Below the pieces are notes generated by a model. That model was not told where the DNA came from. It saw nothing but the letters and a program-made list of their open reading frames with translations, and ran no database searches. A DNA stretch of 64,000 nucleotides from Bryobacterales bacterium (lineage in GTDB: Bacteria > Acidobacteriota > Terriglobia > Bryobacterales > Bryobacteraceae), in contig JADJOP010000003.1 of the NCBI GenBank assembly GCA_016713735.1, forward strand, positions 1 to 64,000, written 5' to 3'. Position numbers and translations under genes: made by a program. Shown in pieces: positions 26,881 through 36,068 of this stretch (positions are counted from its first letter, which is position 1; each line of letters starts with the position of its first letter).

Positions 26881-27240
26881 ATGCGCCTGCCCGTGGACTG
26901 GATTCGCGGAGTGTGCCTCGCCTTTCCAGCATCCACCGAGCAGGTGCAATGGGCCAACGACCTCGTCTTCAAAGTCGAGTCGAAAATGTTCGCCGTCACA
27001 TGCCTCGAACCCGCCGCCGTGTGGCTCGGTTTCAAAGTCACGCCGGACCAATTCGCCGAACTCACCGAACAGCCCGGCATCATCCCCGCGCCTTACCTCG
27101 CGCGCGCCAAGTGGATCGCACTCCAAGAGGACTGCGCCCTCGGCCGCGCTGAAATCAAATCATTGCTCCGCGGCTCCTACGACCTCGTCGTCTCGGGACT
27201 GCCCAAAAAGACACGAGAACAACTGGGAAGGAAACCATGA
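26881..27240 (+). CDS. MmcQ/YjbR-family DNA-binding-fold protein
   Basis: 119 residues, the normal length of the family. Signature blocks: FPASTEQVQWANDLVFKVES (the FPG/E-W-N region), KMFAVTCLEPAAVWLGFKVT, IIPAPYLARAKWIALQEDC and the C-terminal LLRGSYDLVVSGLPKK. The fold is cyanovirin/double-wing-like and is found in many bacteria without a settled role. It starts five bases after the TPR gene and overlaps the next gene by four bases, so a three-gene operon is likely. Confidence 0.85.
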   Translation: MRLPVDWIRGVCLAFPASTEQVQWANDLVFKVESKMFAVTCLEPAAVWLGFKVTPDQFAELTEQPGIIPAPYLARAKWIALQEDCALGRAEIKSLLRGSYDLVVSGLPKKTREQLGRKP

Positions 27241-27749
27241 TCCGCCGCCTCACCGCCACCTGCGCCGTCCTCTCTGCCCTGCTGCTCCTCAACCACTGCT
27301 CGCCATCGACTGATGCCCAGGCCACGCACCTCGAACTGGACTACTCCCGCGTCGCCGCCCACCTCGCCACCCTCAGCGACGCCGACCGCAAAACCGTCGA
27401 GGACACCGTCATGCTCATGAAGCGCGGCGACCACCGCCTCGCCCTCGTCCGCCTCGCCGCGCTCAATGACCGCAACCCCTCCAACGCCTCGCTCCGCCTG
27501 CTCGCCTCCTACGCCCTCCTCCAACTCGGCAACCTCGCCGAATCCCTCGCCGAGGCCCAGCGCGCCCACGACGCCGACGACCACACCGCCTATCAGTGCT
27601 ACGTCCTGGCCCGCGTCGCCGCTATCAACGGCGACATGAACCGCGCCAAGCGCGAAGTCGATCACGTCAACGGCTCCGGCGACGAAGCTCTGAAACGAGC
27701 CCTTGCCCCTGTCGCCGCCAGCGTCAACGCCCGCGTCGCCACAAATTAG
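27237..27749 (+). CDS. TPR-like putative lipoprotein
   Basis: 170 residues. The N-terminus MIRRLTATCAVLSALLLLNH is a signal peptide followed by CSPS, so lipoprotein processing is possible although LNHC is not a canonical lipobox. The rest is helical and TPR-like (KRGDHRLALVRLAALNDRNP, LRLLASYALLQLGNLAESLA, AYQCYVLARVAAINGDMNRA). Translation is coupled to the MmcQ gene by an ATGA overlap. Its stop overlaps that of the convergent TIR gene. Confidence 0.65.
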   Translation: MIRRLTATCAVLSALLLLNHCSPSTDAQATHLELDYSRVAAHLATLSDADRKTVEDTVMLMKRGDHRLALVRLAALNDRNPSNASLRLLASYALLQLGNLAESLAEAQRAHDADDHTAYQCYVLARVAAINGDMNRAKREVDHVNGSGDEALKRALAPVAASVNARVATN

Positions 27750-28333
27750 CCCGCCAGCGGCAGCAGATGCCCCCGCCGCTCGGCCTCCTGGCTCCGGATC
27801 GTCTCCACAATCCTGTCGAATCCGCGCTGGAAACTGGGAAACAGATCCACATACTGCACCTCGCGCTGAATCTCCTCCGGCACCGCGCACTCATCCAGCC
27901 GCGCCGGGATCAGATACGTCTGCCCCAGCGGGATCTCCAGCGCGCAGTGCAGCGCCTCGCGCAATTCCTCCTGAAACCCGCCTCGCTTGTTCACGCTTCT
28001 GGTGGAAAAACAGGCCACGAAATAGTCTGAACCCGCCACCGCCTGCCGCAGCGCCCGCTTCCACCGCTGCCCCGGCAGCAGCTTGTGGCGGTCCATCCAC
28101 GGCGCAAATCCCTCCCCCGCCAACATGTGATAGAGCCGGTCGGCCACCCCGCGGTCTTCGCTCGCATACGCAATGAACACGCTCGCCCGCGACTCGGCCT
28201 CAAATACATACTGCCCCACCAGGTCGCGGTAAAAGCTGCCCAGCCCGGAGATGTCGATCCTCTCCCCCCGCTCCAGGCAGTCGCGCGTCAACTCCGCGAT
28301 GCGCTCAAGTGTGGGAAAGCGCGAGGTCAGCAT
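27746..28333 (-). CDS. TIR-domain protein with HU-like N-terminal segment
   Basis: 195 residues. Residues about 51-182 form a TIR domain: SVFIAYASEDRGVADRLYHM (strand A and box 1), GFAPWMDRHKLLPGQRWKRAL (BB region) and SDYFVACFSTRSVNKRGGF, with the glutamates at 122/123 (QEELREAL) in the place of the NADase catalytic Glu. Residues 1-45 (LERGERIDISGLGSFYRD) look like the strand-turn-strand core of HU/IHF-type folds (G-E-x-V-x-I-x-G-h-G-x-F). The gene follows a separate small HU-like gene by three bases on the same strand. TIR proteins often act in immunity or as NAD-degrading effectors. A nucleic-acid-sensing HU part would make sense, but this is inference. Confidence 0.8.
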   Translation of the reverse strand: MLTSRFPTLERIAELTRDCLERGERIDISGLGSFYRDLVGQYVFEAESRASVFIAYASEDRGVADRLYHMLAGEGFAPWMDRHKLLPGQRWKRALRQAVAGSDYFVACFSTRSVNKRGGFQEELREALHCALEIPLGQTYLIPARLDECAVPEEIQREVQYVDLFPSFQRGFDRIVETIRSQEAERRGHLLPLAG

Positions 28334-28336
28334 CGT

Positions 28337-28576
28337 CTACCGCCGCTTTCCCGCCGCCTGCCGGCCCCCATCCCGCCGTGGCTGCGCTTTGCCGTCAAAC
28401 CGGAACGTCAGCCCCACACCCGGCTCAAACCGCCCCAGGCCCGGCAGCTCCACCGCATGACCCTCCTGCACAAGATGCCGGATGCCCCGCGCCAGCGCCT
28501 CCAGCCGCGCCTCGGCCTCGGCCTCCGTCACTTGTTCCTGCGTGGCCAGCCACGCCGCCAGTTCCTGCGAGTTCAT
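28337..28576 (-). CDS. Small HU/IHF-like protein
   Basis: 79 residues. It opens MNSQELAAWLATQEQVTEAEA like the helical half of HU. It then has IRHLVQEGHAVELPGLGRFE, the HU strand pair with G-x-x-V-x-L-x-G-h-G-x-F. A basic, arginine-rich tail replaces the DNA-clasping arms. The same core motif occurs in the N-terminus of the TIR protein encoded three bases downstream, so the two may pair. Divergent HU clades have been linked to biological conflict systems. Role here unproven. Start ATG at 28576 has no clear Shine-Dalgarno site. Confidence 0.65.
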   Translation of the reverse strand: MNSQELAAWLATQEQVTEAEAEARLEALARGIRHLVQEGHAVELPGLGRFEPGVGLTFRFDGKAQPRRDGGRQAAGKRR

Positions 28577-28747
28577 TCCAGCCCAAGCCTATCGCCTCCA
28601 CGCCCGCCGCCAACCGCCCCCCGCCCCGCCAAACTCCCGCAAACCCGCCCAGCCAAAACAACTTGCCCCGCGCCAAAAAAAAACAACACGCTGTCACCAG
28701 CGCTCCCGCTCCCCGCGCCCCCGTTCCCCCCCCCACCAGGTGCTAGG

Positions 28748-29659
28748 ATGATCGCCGGAATGCCCCACCGCCTCCTTCTGCTTCTCCTCCCCGCCCTCCT
28801 CCCCACTCTCCTCCTGGCCCAGCGCCAGGACCCTCCCTTCTCCCTCCCCGAGTCCGTCGAACTCCGCCGCAACCTCGTCTACGCCCGCTACGGCCAGCGC
28901 GAGCTCAAGGCCGACCTCTATCTCCCCAAGTCCGGCCCAGGCCCCTTCCCCGCCGTCGTCTACGTCCACGGCGGCGGCTGGAAAAACGGCTCCAAAACGG
29001 CCTTCTCCCGCCACGCCGCCCACATGGCCACCCGAGGCTACGCCGGCCTCTGCATCGAATACCGCCTCAGCGGCGAAGCCACCTTCCCCGCCGCCCTCCA
29101 CGACGTCAAAGCGGCCGTCCGCTACCTCCGCGCCCAAGCCGCCAGCCTCCGCCTCGACTCCTCCCGCATCGGAGCCGCCGGCGGCTCCGCCGGTGGCCAC
29201 CTCGTCGCCCTCCTCGGCGTCAGCCCCCAACGCCCCGAATGGGAAGGCGATGGCGGCAACCCCACTCACTCCAGCGCCGTCCAGGCCGTCGCCGCCTTCA
29301 ACCCCGCCGTCGACCTCGTCGCCTTCGGAACGCTCCGCTCCAACGACGCCAACAACTCCGTCGCCGCCTTCCTCGGCGCCCCCTTCACCGCCAAACCCGA
29401 CCTCTGGAAGGACGCCACCCCCATCACCCACGCCGGCAAACACTCGCCGCCCTTCCTCTTCCTCCACGGCGACGCCGACACCACCGTCCCCATCGCCCAG
29501 TCCCAAAAAATGCTCGACACCCTCAAGGCCGCCGGCATTCGCGCCGAAATCCTCGTCGCCCCCGGCGCGGGTCACGGCTTCTTCAACCGCCCCCCCTGGT
29601 TTGAACCCACCCTCCGCCGCATGGCCGAGTTCTTCGACGCCACCCTCGCCAAGCCCTGA
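28748..29659 (+). CDS. Secreted alpha/beta-hydrolase (BD-FAE / esterase-lipase type)
   Basis: 303 residues with a signal peptide (MPHRLLLLLLPALLPTLLLAQ; ATG 28748 or the in-frame ATG 28760 could initiate). Oxyanion motif VVYVHGGGWKNGSK, nucleophile elbow GGSAGGHLVALLG, acid in LHGDADTTVPIAQS and base in APGAGHGFF. The serine lies in GxSxGG, as in carbohydrate esterases of the BD-FAE and Lip2/hormone-sensitive-lipase-like groups. Probable periplasmic or secreted esterase on acylated polysaccharides, but substrate cannot be told from sequence. It is divergent from the HU-like gene, with a 171-base C-rich gap. Confidence 0.88.
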   Translation: MIAGMPHRLLLLLLPALLPTLLLAQRQDPPFSLPESVELRRNLVYARYGQRELKADLYLPKSGPGPFPAVVYVHGGGWKNGSKTAFSRHAAHMATRGYAGLCIEYRLSGEATFPAALHDVKAAVRYLRAQAASLRLDSSRIGAAGGSAGGHLVALLGVSPQRPEWEGDGGNPTHSSAVQAVAAFNPAVDLVAFGTLRSNDANNSVAAFLGAPFTAKPDLWKDATPITHAGKHSPPFLFLHGDADTTVPIAQSQKMLDTLKAAGIRAEILVAPGAGHGFFNRPPWFEPTLRRMAEFFDATLAKP

Positions 29660-29835
29660 TTGCACGGCCCTGATTGCCCGCCCGGCCCTGCTCGCCGACC
29701 ATCGGCCCTTCCCCCCCCCACAGCGCCCGCAAAGGCCCCAGCCCGGCGGCACCCTGTTTTTCTACTTACTAGTACTATCAATGATACGTAGCTAAGGCGG
29801 TAAGCGGAGTTAATAGGTGTATTCTGCTTGTGAGC

Positions 29836-29914
29836 CGGGAGCCTGAACGAAACTCCCGTCTGAATTGGTTGGGCCATGTTTATGGCCAAGTCCAGTTTGC
29901 CGCCCAAGCAAACT
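29836..29914 (+). ncRNA. Three-hairpin 5' leader of the PEP-CTERM gene
   Basis: Three perfect stems stand in a row: CGGGAG/CTCCCG (29836-29858), GGCCAT/ATGGCC with a GTTT loop (29872-29887) and AGTTTGC/GCAAACT (29894-29914). The RBS (AAAAGGA at about 29921-29927) and ATG (29935) follow at once. The leader is much more AT-rich than its surroundings and could be a riboswitch or protein-binding leader. It does not fit the c-di-GMP GEMM consensus I know. Confidence 0.5.
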
Positions 29915-29934
29915 AAGGATAAAAGGACACTCAA

Positions 29935-30627
29935 ATGCACCCTAAGTTGCGACCCGCACTCGCCGCCCTTCTACTCACCCTTCCCGCCTGGGCCGGCAGC
30001 ATGGCCTCTGTGAGCGTATCGGTGGGTACCTGCAACACTGTCACCGATGACGATTCCTCGCTGACAGGTATGGCGATTGCCTCCGTGTCCGAATCACCGT
30101 TTTGCTCGTATCTGCCAGATTCAAGTGGAGGCGCCACGGCCCTTGCGAGTCCCGGCCTCATCCGCCTGTCAGCCAATGTCGATCCACGGGACAATGTCGC
30201 CACCTACTACGCATACATGACAGCGCAATCCACGTCGACCGTGTTCATCCCTGGCCCGCAGATAGGTTGGTTCGAGACGAACATACGGTTGGCTGGGATT
30301 GGCGCTGATACCGGCGAGGGATGGACTTTCAGCGGGCCAGGTTTCAACTTCGTGGGCGATCCCTTCCTCTGCGGATCTGACTGGTGCGAGCAGTCTCTTT
30401 CGTTCCTAAGCGACCCGATGGCCATTCCCGTTGACGGCCAGTCCTTTTTGTTTTCAATCGCAGGGAACGTGGGGGTCTACGACAACCAGTCTCGTCCTCT
30501 TGTTCGTCAAGCCAGCCTCGACGTCCAATTCCACCCCCTGCCAGAGCCCGCCTCAGGCGCCCTGCTGCTCATCGGGACCATCGGGCTCCTCCTCCGCCGG
30601 GCCTCGCACAAATCCAGCAGGCTCTAA
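29935..30627 (+). CDS. PEP-CTERM-anchored exported protein
   Basis: 230 residues. The signal peptide (LRPALAALLLTLPAWAGS) leads to a beta-rich mature part, and the C-terminus is a PEP-CTERM sorting tag: LPEPASGALLLIGTIGLLLRR (PEP motif, transmembrane helix, arginine tail). Such proteins are processed by an exosortase in bacteria that make extracellular polysaccharide; no exosortase is in this window. Cysteines occur in pairs (CNTVTDDD..., FCSYLP, FLCGSDWCEQ). Base composition is lower in GC than neighbours. Preceded by a structured leader. Confidence 0.85.
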   Translation: MHPKLRPALAALLLTLPAWAGSMASVSVSVGTCNTVTDDDSSLTGMAIASVSESPFCSYLPDSSGGATALASPGLIRLSANVDPRDNVATYYAYMTAQSTSTVFIPGPQIGWFETNIRLAGIGADTGEGWTFSGPGFNFVGDPFLCGSDWCEQSLSFLSDPMAIPVDGQSFLFSIAGNVGVYDNQSRPLVRQASLDVQFHPLPEPASGALLLIGTIGLLLRRASHKSSRL

Positions 30628-30813
30628 CCGGCTGCCCTGCGCCTTCCCCAGCCGCGCGCTGCGCCCTCCTCCCAACGCGCTGAGTCCGCCCGGCCCCCAC
30701 CGTGCAACCCTCACCGCCCGCCTCCCACCATTGACTGGCGCTGAGAATGTTGAGATTCTCAGGATCGCGGGCCGATACGTACACTTGTAGTGTGCAATTG
30801 GCAGAAGGCACAA

Positions 30814-33800
30814 ATGCTTTACCGCTCCTGCGTCTTGATCGCGCTCCTGGCTTCCCCCTCGCGCTCGTCCGCCTGCCCGGCGGCGCTCGCCGGCGGCCTC
30901 ATCGACGACCGCAACTGGGTCCGCTTCGGCCTCGCCGACGGCCTCCCCTCCGAGCAAGTCCTCGACCTCATCGAACTCCCCTCCGGCGAGGTCTGGGTCC
31001 GCACCACCGCCGGCCTGGCCTGGTTTGACGGCTACACCTTCCATCCCATCACGCCCGAACACGGCTTGCCCGATCATGGCTTTCTCGCCTTCAGCCAGGA
31101 TCTCTCCGGCGGCTTGTGGGCCCTCTTCACCGGCGGCATCTACGCCGGCGGTTCGCGTGGATTCCAGCGCCTCGACGTCCCGTTCCCCCACGACGAACCG
31201 GGCGCCGCCTATGCCGCCCCGCTCGGAACGAAAGCAATGCTCATCGTCGGCCGCACCGGCCGTACCTACCTCTGGGATGGGCGCCACCTGTCGACCCTGC
31301 CGCCCGAGTTGAGGTCGCTTCCCTGGGCCTCACGCAGGCTTCATACCACCCGCTCCGAGGCGGCATGGCTCAGCACGCACAACGGCATCTACCGCGTCAG
31401 CGACGACTCCCACACCCTCGTCCTGCCCGCCCCCCCTGCCGCCGGCGGCAGCGGCCACCCGATTGACATCCATGCCCTCGACGGCGCCCCCGGCCACGGC
31501 GCCAGCCTCGCCGTCAACATCACCCCCTTCCAGGTCGGCTATTGGGAGTGGATGCCCGGATCACCGCCCCGTCAGATTCCCGAAATGAGCGGACACGTCA
31601 TCTCCGCCCTCGCCGTCGCCCCCAGCGGAGAACGCGTCGTGGTCAATCGCGATGGCGAAATCCTCACCGGGCCACGGACGCCTCCTCTTCGCCCCTCCCC
31701 CCCACGTCTCCCTGCTCCGCTTCCGCCCCAATGGCGAACTCTGGTCGGCCACCGGCCACGGCCTCTACCTCTGGCGCCGCTCCGGCCAGTTGTGGAGCCA
31801 GGTCATGCCTCCCCACTACAGCGAGTTGGCCCGCACCGTTCACGACGTCCTCTTCCACTCCAACGGCAGCCTCTGGTTGGCCACCATGGGCGGCGTCGCC
31901 GTCCGCTCCCCCGAGGGCGATTGGAAGCTTCTCAACAGTCTCGGCGGCGTCGCCGTCACCATGACCACCGGCGTCCGCGCGGATGAGCAGGGCAACGTCT
32001 GGGTGGTCAGCGGCGCCGGCTTTGGCGGCGCCTGGCGCTGGGACGGCCATCACTGGCGTCACTTCGACGAGGCCGGCGGCCTCACCAACGCTTCCATCCA
32101 CCGCCTCTACCGCGCCCGCGATGGCGCCCTCTGGTTTCTCAGCACCGGCGTCGGCGCCCCCACCGAAGCCCTCGCCGCCGGCGCCTACCGCCTCTCCAAG
32201 GGAAAGTTCGAACGCTGGCCGGCCGCGGCCTCGCCTCCAGCCATGTCCTCTCCATGGCCGAAGGCCCCCGCGGCGAGCTCTACTTCGGCACCCGCCGCGG
32301 CATCAGCCTCTACCACCACGGCCGCTGGCGCCACTGGGACCGCACACAGGGCATGGAAGGCACCTCCGTCTTCAGCATGGAGGTCGACAGCCAAGGCACG
32401 CTCTGGTTCTCCACCCAGGCAACGGCCTCTCTTCCTCACCACGCGGCTCCAACGCGTCAGCGTCTCCGACGGCCTGGCCGGCGGCGAAATCTGGGAGGTC
32501 AAAGCCGACCTCAACGGCCGCCTCTGGACCACCACCCAAACCGGCCTCTCCATGCTCGATCGCGGCCACTGGACCCGCTTCCACGCCTCCTCCGGCCTCG
32601 ATAACCTCCACCTCTGGCCCATCGCCTTCCGCGGCCACGAAGTCTGCGTCGGCTCCCTCGGCGGCGGCTTGTACTGCTCCCAACGCCTCAACGCCGCCAC
32701 ACGCCGCACCCGCGCCATCCTCGCCGAACCCCAAACCAAACCCCAATTCACCATCCTCCGCTGGCGCCCCGTCAGCCAGTGGGGCGCCGACCCGCCTACC
32801 GAAATCCGCACCCGCTACCGCATGGACTCCAAACCCTGGTCGGACTGGGGCCAAGCCACCGAACTCACTGTGGCCGGCCTCCGTCCCGGCGAACACCGCT
32901 TTCAGATCCAAACCCGCGGCCCCCTCGAGCCCCTCCCCTCCACAACGTCCTATTCCTTCCAGGTGCCGCGGCCCTACTATCTCCAATGGGAGTTCCTGCT
33001 TCCCGTCGGCGTCCTCGCCGCCATCGTCATGCTCCTGCTGACGGTCCTCATCCGCCGTCACATGCGCTACCAGCGCGAACTGGCCCGCAGCGAAGCCCGC
33101 TTCCGCGCCATCGTCGACCATTCCGCCGACATCGTCGCCATCTTCAACCGCGGCGGCCGCATCACCTACGCCAACAAGAGCGTGGAAAAGCGCCTCGGCT
33201 ACCGCCCCGGTGACGTCGAAGGCCAGATCTTCGACCTCATCCACCCCGGCGATCGCGACTCCATCAGAAACGCCATCGACGAGTCCTTCGCCAACCCCGG
33301 CCGCCTCGTCCAGGCGCCCCACCGCGCCCTCCACCGCGACGGCGGTTGGCGCTGGATGGAAACCGACCTCATCAACCTCCTCCACGTCCCCGGCATCCAC
33401 GGCGTCGTCGCCCACTCCCGCGACGTCACCGAACGCCGCGAATTCCAAGACAAACTCGCCGAGGCCAAACTCCAGGCCGAACAGGCCTCCAAGGCCAAAT
33501 CCGACTTCCTCACCACCATGAGCCACGAGGTCCGCACCCCCATGAACGGCATCCTCGGCATGTGCGGCCTCCTCGAGGAAACCCAACTCGATCCCACCCA
33601 GCGCGAATACGCCTCCATCATCCGCGGCTCCTCCCACTCCCTGCTCACCATCGTCAACGACGTCCTCGACCTCTCCCGCATCGAAGCCGGCAAAATGGTC
33701 CTCGCCAGCGAGCCCTTCTCCCTGGAAGCCGTCTGCCGCGAGGCCATCGACCTGCTCCGGCCCAAGGCCCTCGAACAGCAGATCAGCCTCGATCTCGACT

Positions 33801-34620
33801 ACCCGCCCGCCACCCCCCGCCGCTTCCTCGGCGACGGCGCCCGCATCCGCCAGGTCGTCGTCAACCTCGTCGGCAACGCCGTCAAGTTCACCCACGCCGG
33901 CGGCGTCACCCTCCGCGTCTCCGCCTTCACCGCCACCGGCACCTGCCGCCTCCGCGTCGAGGTCTGCGACACCGGCATCGGCATCGCCCCCGACATGCTG
34001 CCCCGCCTCTTTGAGAAATTCACCCAGGCCGACTCCTCCAACACCCGCCGCTATGGCGGCAGCGGCTTGGGCCTCTCCATCAGCCGCTCCCTCATCGAAC
34101 GCATGGGCGGTGAAATCGGCGCCGACAGCGAGCCCGGCCGCGGCTCCTGCTTCTGGTTCGAACTCCCCCTCCCCCTCACCGATGTCCAGCCGCCCCTCGA
34201 ACCCGGCCCCGCCGCCATCGAAGCCGCTCCCCAAAGCCCGCGTCCTCGTCGTCGAGGACAACCGCGTCAATCAACTCGTCGTGGCCCGCATGCTCGCCCG
34301 CCTCGGCCTGGAAATCGACACCGCCGGCGATGGTCAGGAGGCCCTCGACCGCGTCGCCCAGTCCACCTTCGACCTCATTCTCATGGATTGCCAGATGCCC
34401 GGCATGGACGGCTACCAGGCCGCCCAAGCCATCCGCCGCACCGAACTCCCGGCGCAACACACGCCCATCATCGCCCTCACCGCCAACGCCATGGAAGGCG
34501 AGCGCCAACGCTGCCTCGACGCCGGCATGGATGACTATCTCTCCAAACCCGTCGAACTCGGCCACCTCTCCCACGTCCTGGCCCGCTTCCTCAAACCCGA
34601 TCCCGCCACCGCCCCGCCCT
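30814..34620 (+). CDS. Beta-propeller hybrid sensor histidine kinase/response regulator, four frameshifts
   Basis: Reading from ATG 30814 (AGAAGG upstream) gives a signal peptide, then a two-component-regulator propeller (repeated LPSEQVLDLIELPSGEVWVR, DGALWFLSTG and similar), a Y_Y_Y-like strand set, a membrane span (EFLLPVGVLAAIVMLLLTVL), PAS (FRAIVDHSADIVAIFNRGG), HisKA with the phospho-His in MSHEVRTPMNGILG, HATPase (GNAVKF, DTGIGI, GGSGLGLSI) and a receiver with the Asp in LILMDCQMPGMDG. Frame jumps occur near 31670 (extra G), 32222, 32425 and 34230. Every segment is well conserved, so base errors are more likely than decay. The receiver reads straight into the next gene's frame without a stop, so a fifth error near 34620-34780 is probable. 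Confidence 0.8.
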
Positions 34621-34787
34621 GCCCTCAACGCCACAACCCGCCCAGCCCTAGCCCCCGCCCGCGGCGCCACTTTCCGCGCCAACCTCCCCACCATTTCCCG
34701 CCCCGCACTCAACACCACTTCCCGCCCGCCACCCCACCCAATTCCCGCCCCGCGGGCCGCCCCAAAATAGTAGACTCAGAGTTTCCC

Positions 34788-36068
34788 ATGAGTCTCCCCA
34801 CTGCCGCTTCCGCACGACGTCACTTTCTCAAAACAGGCGCCGCCTCCGCCCTCGCCGCCGGCATGCCCGCCATCCTCCGAGGCCAGGCCACACCCATCAA
34901 GGTCGGCCTCGTCGGCTGTGGCGGACGCGGCACCGGCGCTGCCTCCCAAGCCCTGAAAGCCGACGACGGCAGCCGCCTCGTCGCCGTCGCCGACATCAGT
35001 AAAACCCAGATTGACGACTCACTCAACCGCCTCGCCCGCACCCTCAAAGACAAAGTCCAGGTCAGCGAAGCCAATATGTTCGTCGGCCTCGACGCCTACA
35101 AAAAGGTGATCGAATCCGGCGTCGACGTCGTCCTCCTCGCCACGCCCCCCGGCTTCCGCCCCATGCACCTCCGCGCCGCCGTCGAAGCCGGCAAGCATGT
35201 CTTCTGCGAAAAGCCTGTCGCCGTCGACGCCCCCGGCGTGCGCAGCGTCATCGAAACCGCCCGCATCGCCAAGGCGAAAAACCTCGCCCTCGTCACCGGC
35301 TTCTGCTGGCGCTACTCCACCCACATCCGCGAAACCTTCGCTCAACTCCACGGCGGCGCCATCGGCAACCTCCTCGCCTACTACGCCACCTACTACACCA
35401 GCCCCGTCAAACCCATGCCCCCCGCCTCCCAACGCCCCCCCGGCATCAGCGACAACGAGTGGATGATGCGCAACTGGTACAACTTCACCTGGCTCTGCGG
35501 CGACGGCATCGTCGAACAAGCCGTCCACAGCGTCGACAAAATCGCCTGGGCCATGAAAGACCAGCCGCCCCTCTCCTGCGTCGCCGTCGGCGGCCGCCAG
35601 ATCCCCGCCGAAGGCGGCAACATCTTCGACCACTTCGAGGTCAACTACCTCTACCCCAACAACGTCCGCGCCTTCCTCGCCTGCCGCCAGATTGAAGGCT
35701 GCTACAACGAAAACGGCGACTACATCCTCGGCTCCTCCGGCGCCGCCACCATCGGCCGCGGACCGCTCCCCAAAATCGAAGGCTCCACCAACTGGACCTT
35801 CACCGGCGTCAAAAACGACATGTACCAGGCCGAACACGACGCCCTCTTCTCCTCCATCCGCCGCAACGAACCCATCAACGACGGCATCTGGATGGCCACC
35901 TCCACCATGCTCGCCATCATGGGCCGCATGGCCGCCTACACCGGCCAGCAGATCACCTGGGAACAGGCCATGAACTCCCAGGAAGAGCTCTTCCCCGCCG
36001 GCTTCGACGGCAAACAGGCCGTCAACGTCCCCCCGCTCGCCCGCCCGGGAAAAACCAAGTTCGCATGA
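34788..36068 (+). CDS. Gfo/Idh/MocA-family oxidoreductase with Tat signal
   Basis: 426 residues. A twin-arginine signal (ARRHFLKTGAASALAAGMPA) precedes the Rossmann domain (KVGLVGCGGRGTGAASQALK), the cofactor-binding ATPPGFRPMHL, and the EKP motif in HVFCEKPVAVD. The C-terminal domain is the large acidobacterial/planctomycete type (NWYNFTWLCGDGIVEQAVHS). These proteins are exported and oxidise or epimerise sugars, often with tightly bound NAD(P). An upstream reading in the same frame continues into the kinase receiver, but ATG 34788 gives the natural start. It overlaps the following gene by four bases. Confidence 0.9.
   Translation: MSLPTAASARRHFLKTGAASALAAGMPAILRGQATPIKVGLVGCGGRGTGAASQALKADDGSRLVAVADISKTQIDDSLNRLARTLKDKVQVSEANMFVGLDAYKKVIESGVDVVLLATPPGFRPMHLRAAVEAGKHVFCEKPVAVDAPGVRSVIETARIAKAKNLALVTGFCWRYSTHIRETFAQLHGGAIGNLLAYYATYYTSPVKPMPPASQRPPGISDNEWMMRNWYNFTWLCGDGIVEQAVHSVDKIAWAMKDQPPLSCVAVGGRQIPAEGGNIFDHFEVNYLYPNNVRAFLACRQIEGCYNENGDYILGSSGAATIGRGPLPKIEGSTNWTFTGVKNDMYQAEHDALFSSIRRNEPINDGIWMATSTMLAIMGRMAAYTGQQITWEQAMNSQEELFPAGFDGKQAVNVPPLARPGKTKFA

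Noticed and set aside
29780..29934. c-di-GMP (GEMM) riboswitch before the PEP-CTERM gene
   Set aside because: The conserved GEMM core, including the GNRA-type loop with its receptor and the CAAAGCC block, is not present. Only generic hairpins are seen.
34011..36068. A receiver-Gfo/Idh/MocA fusion protein
   Set aside because: A twin-arginine signal begins at 34788 and the linking sequence is low-complexity. Two separate genes with an intervening indel are more likely.
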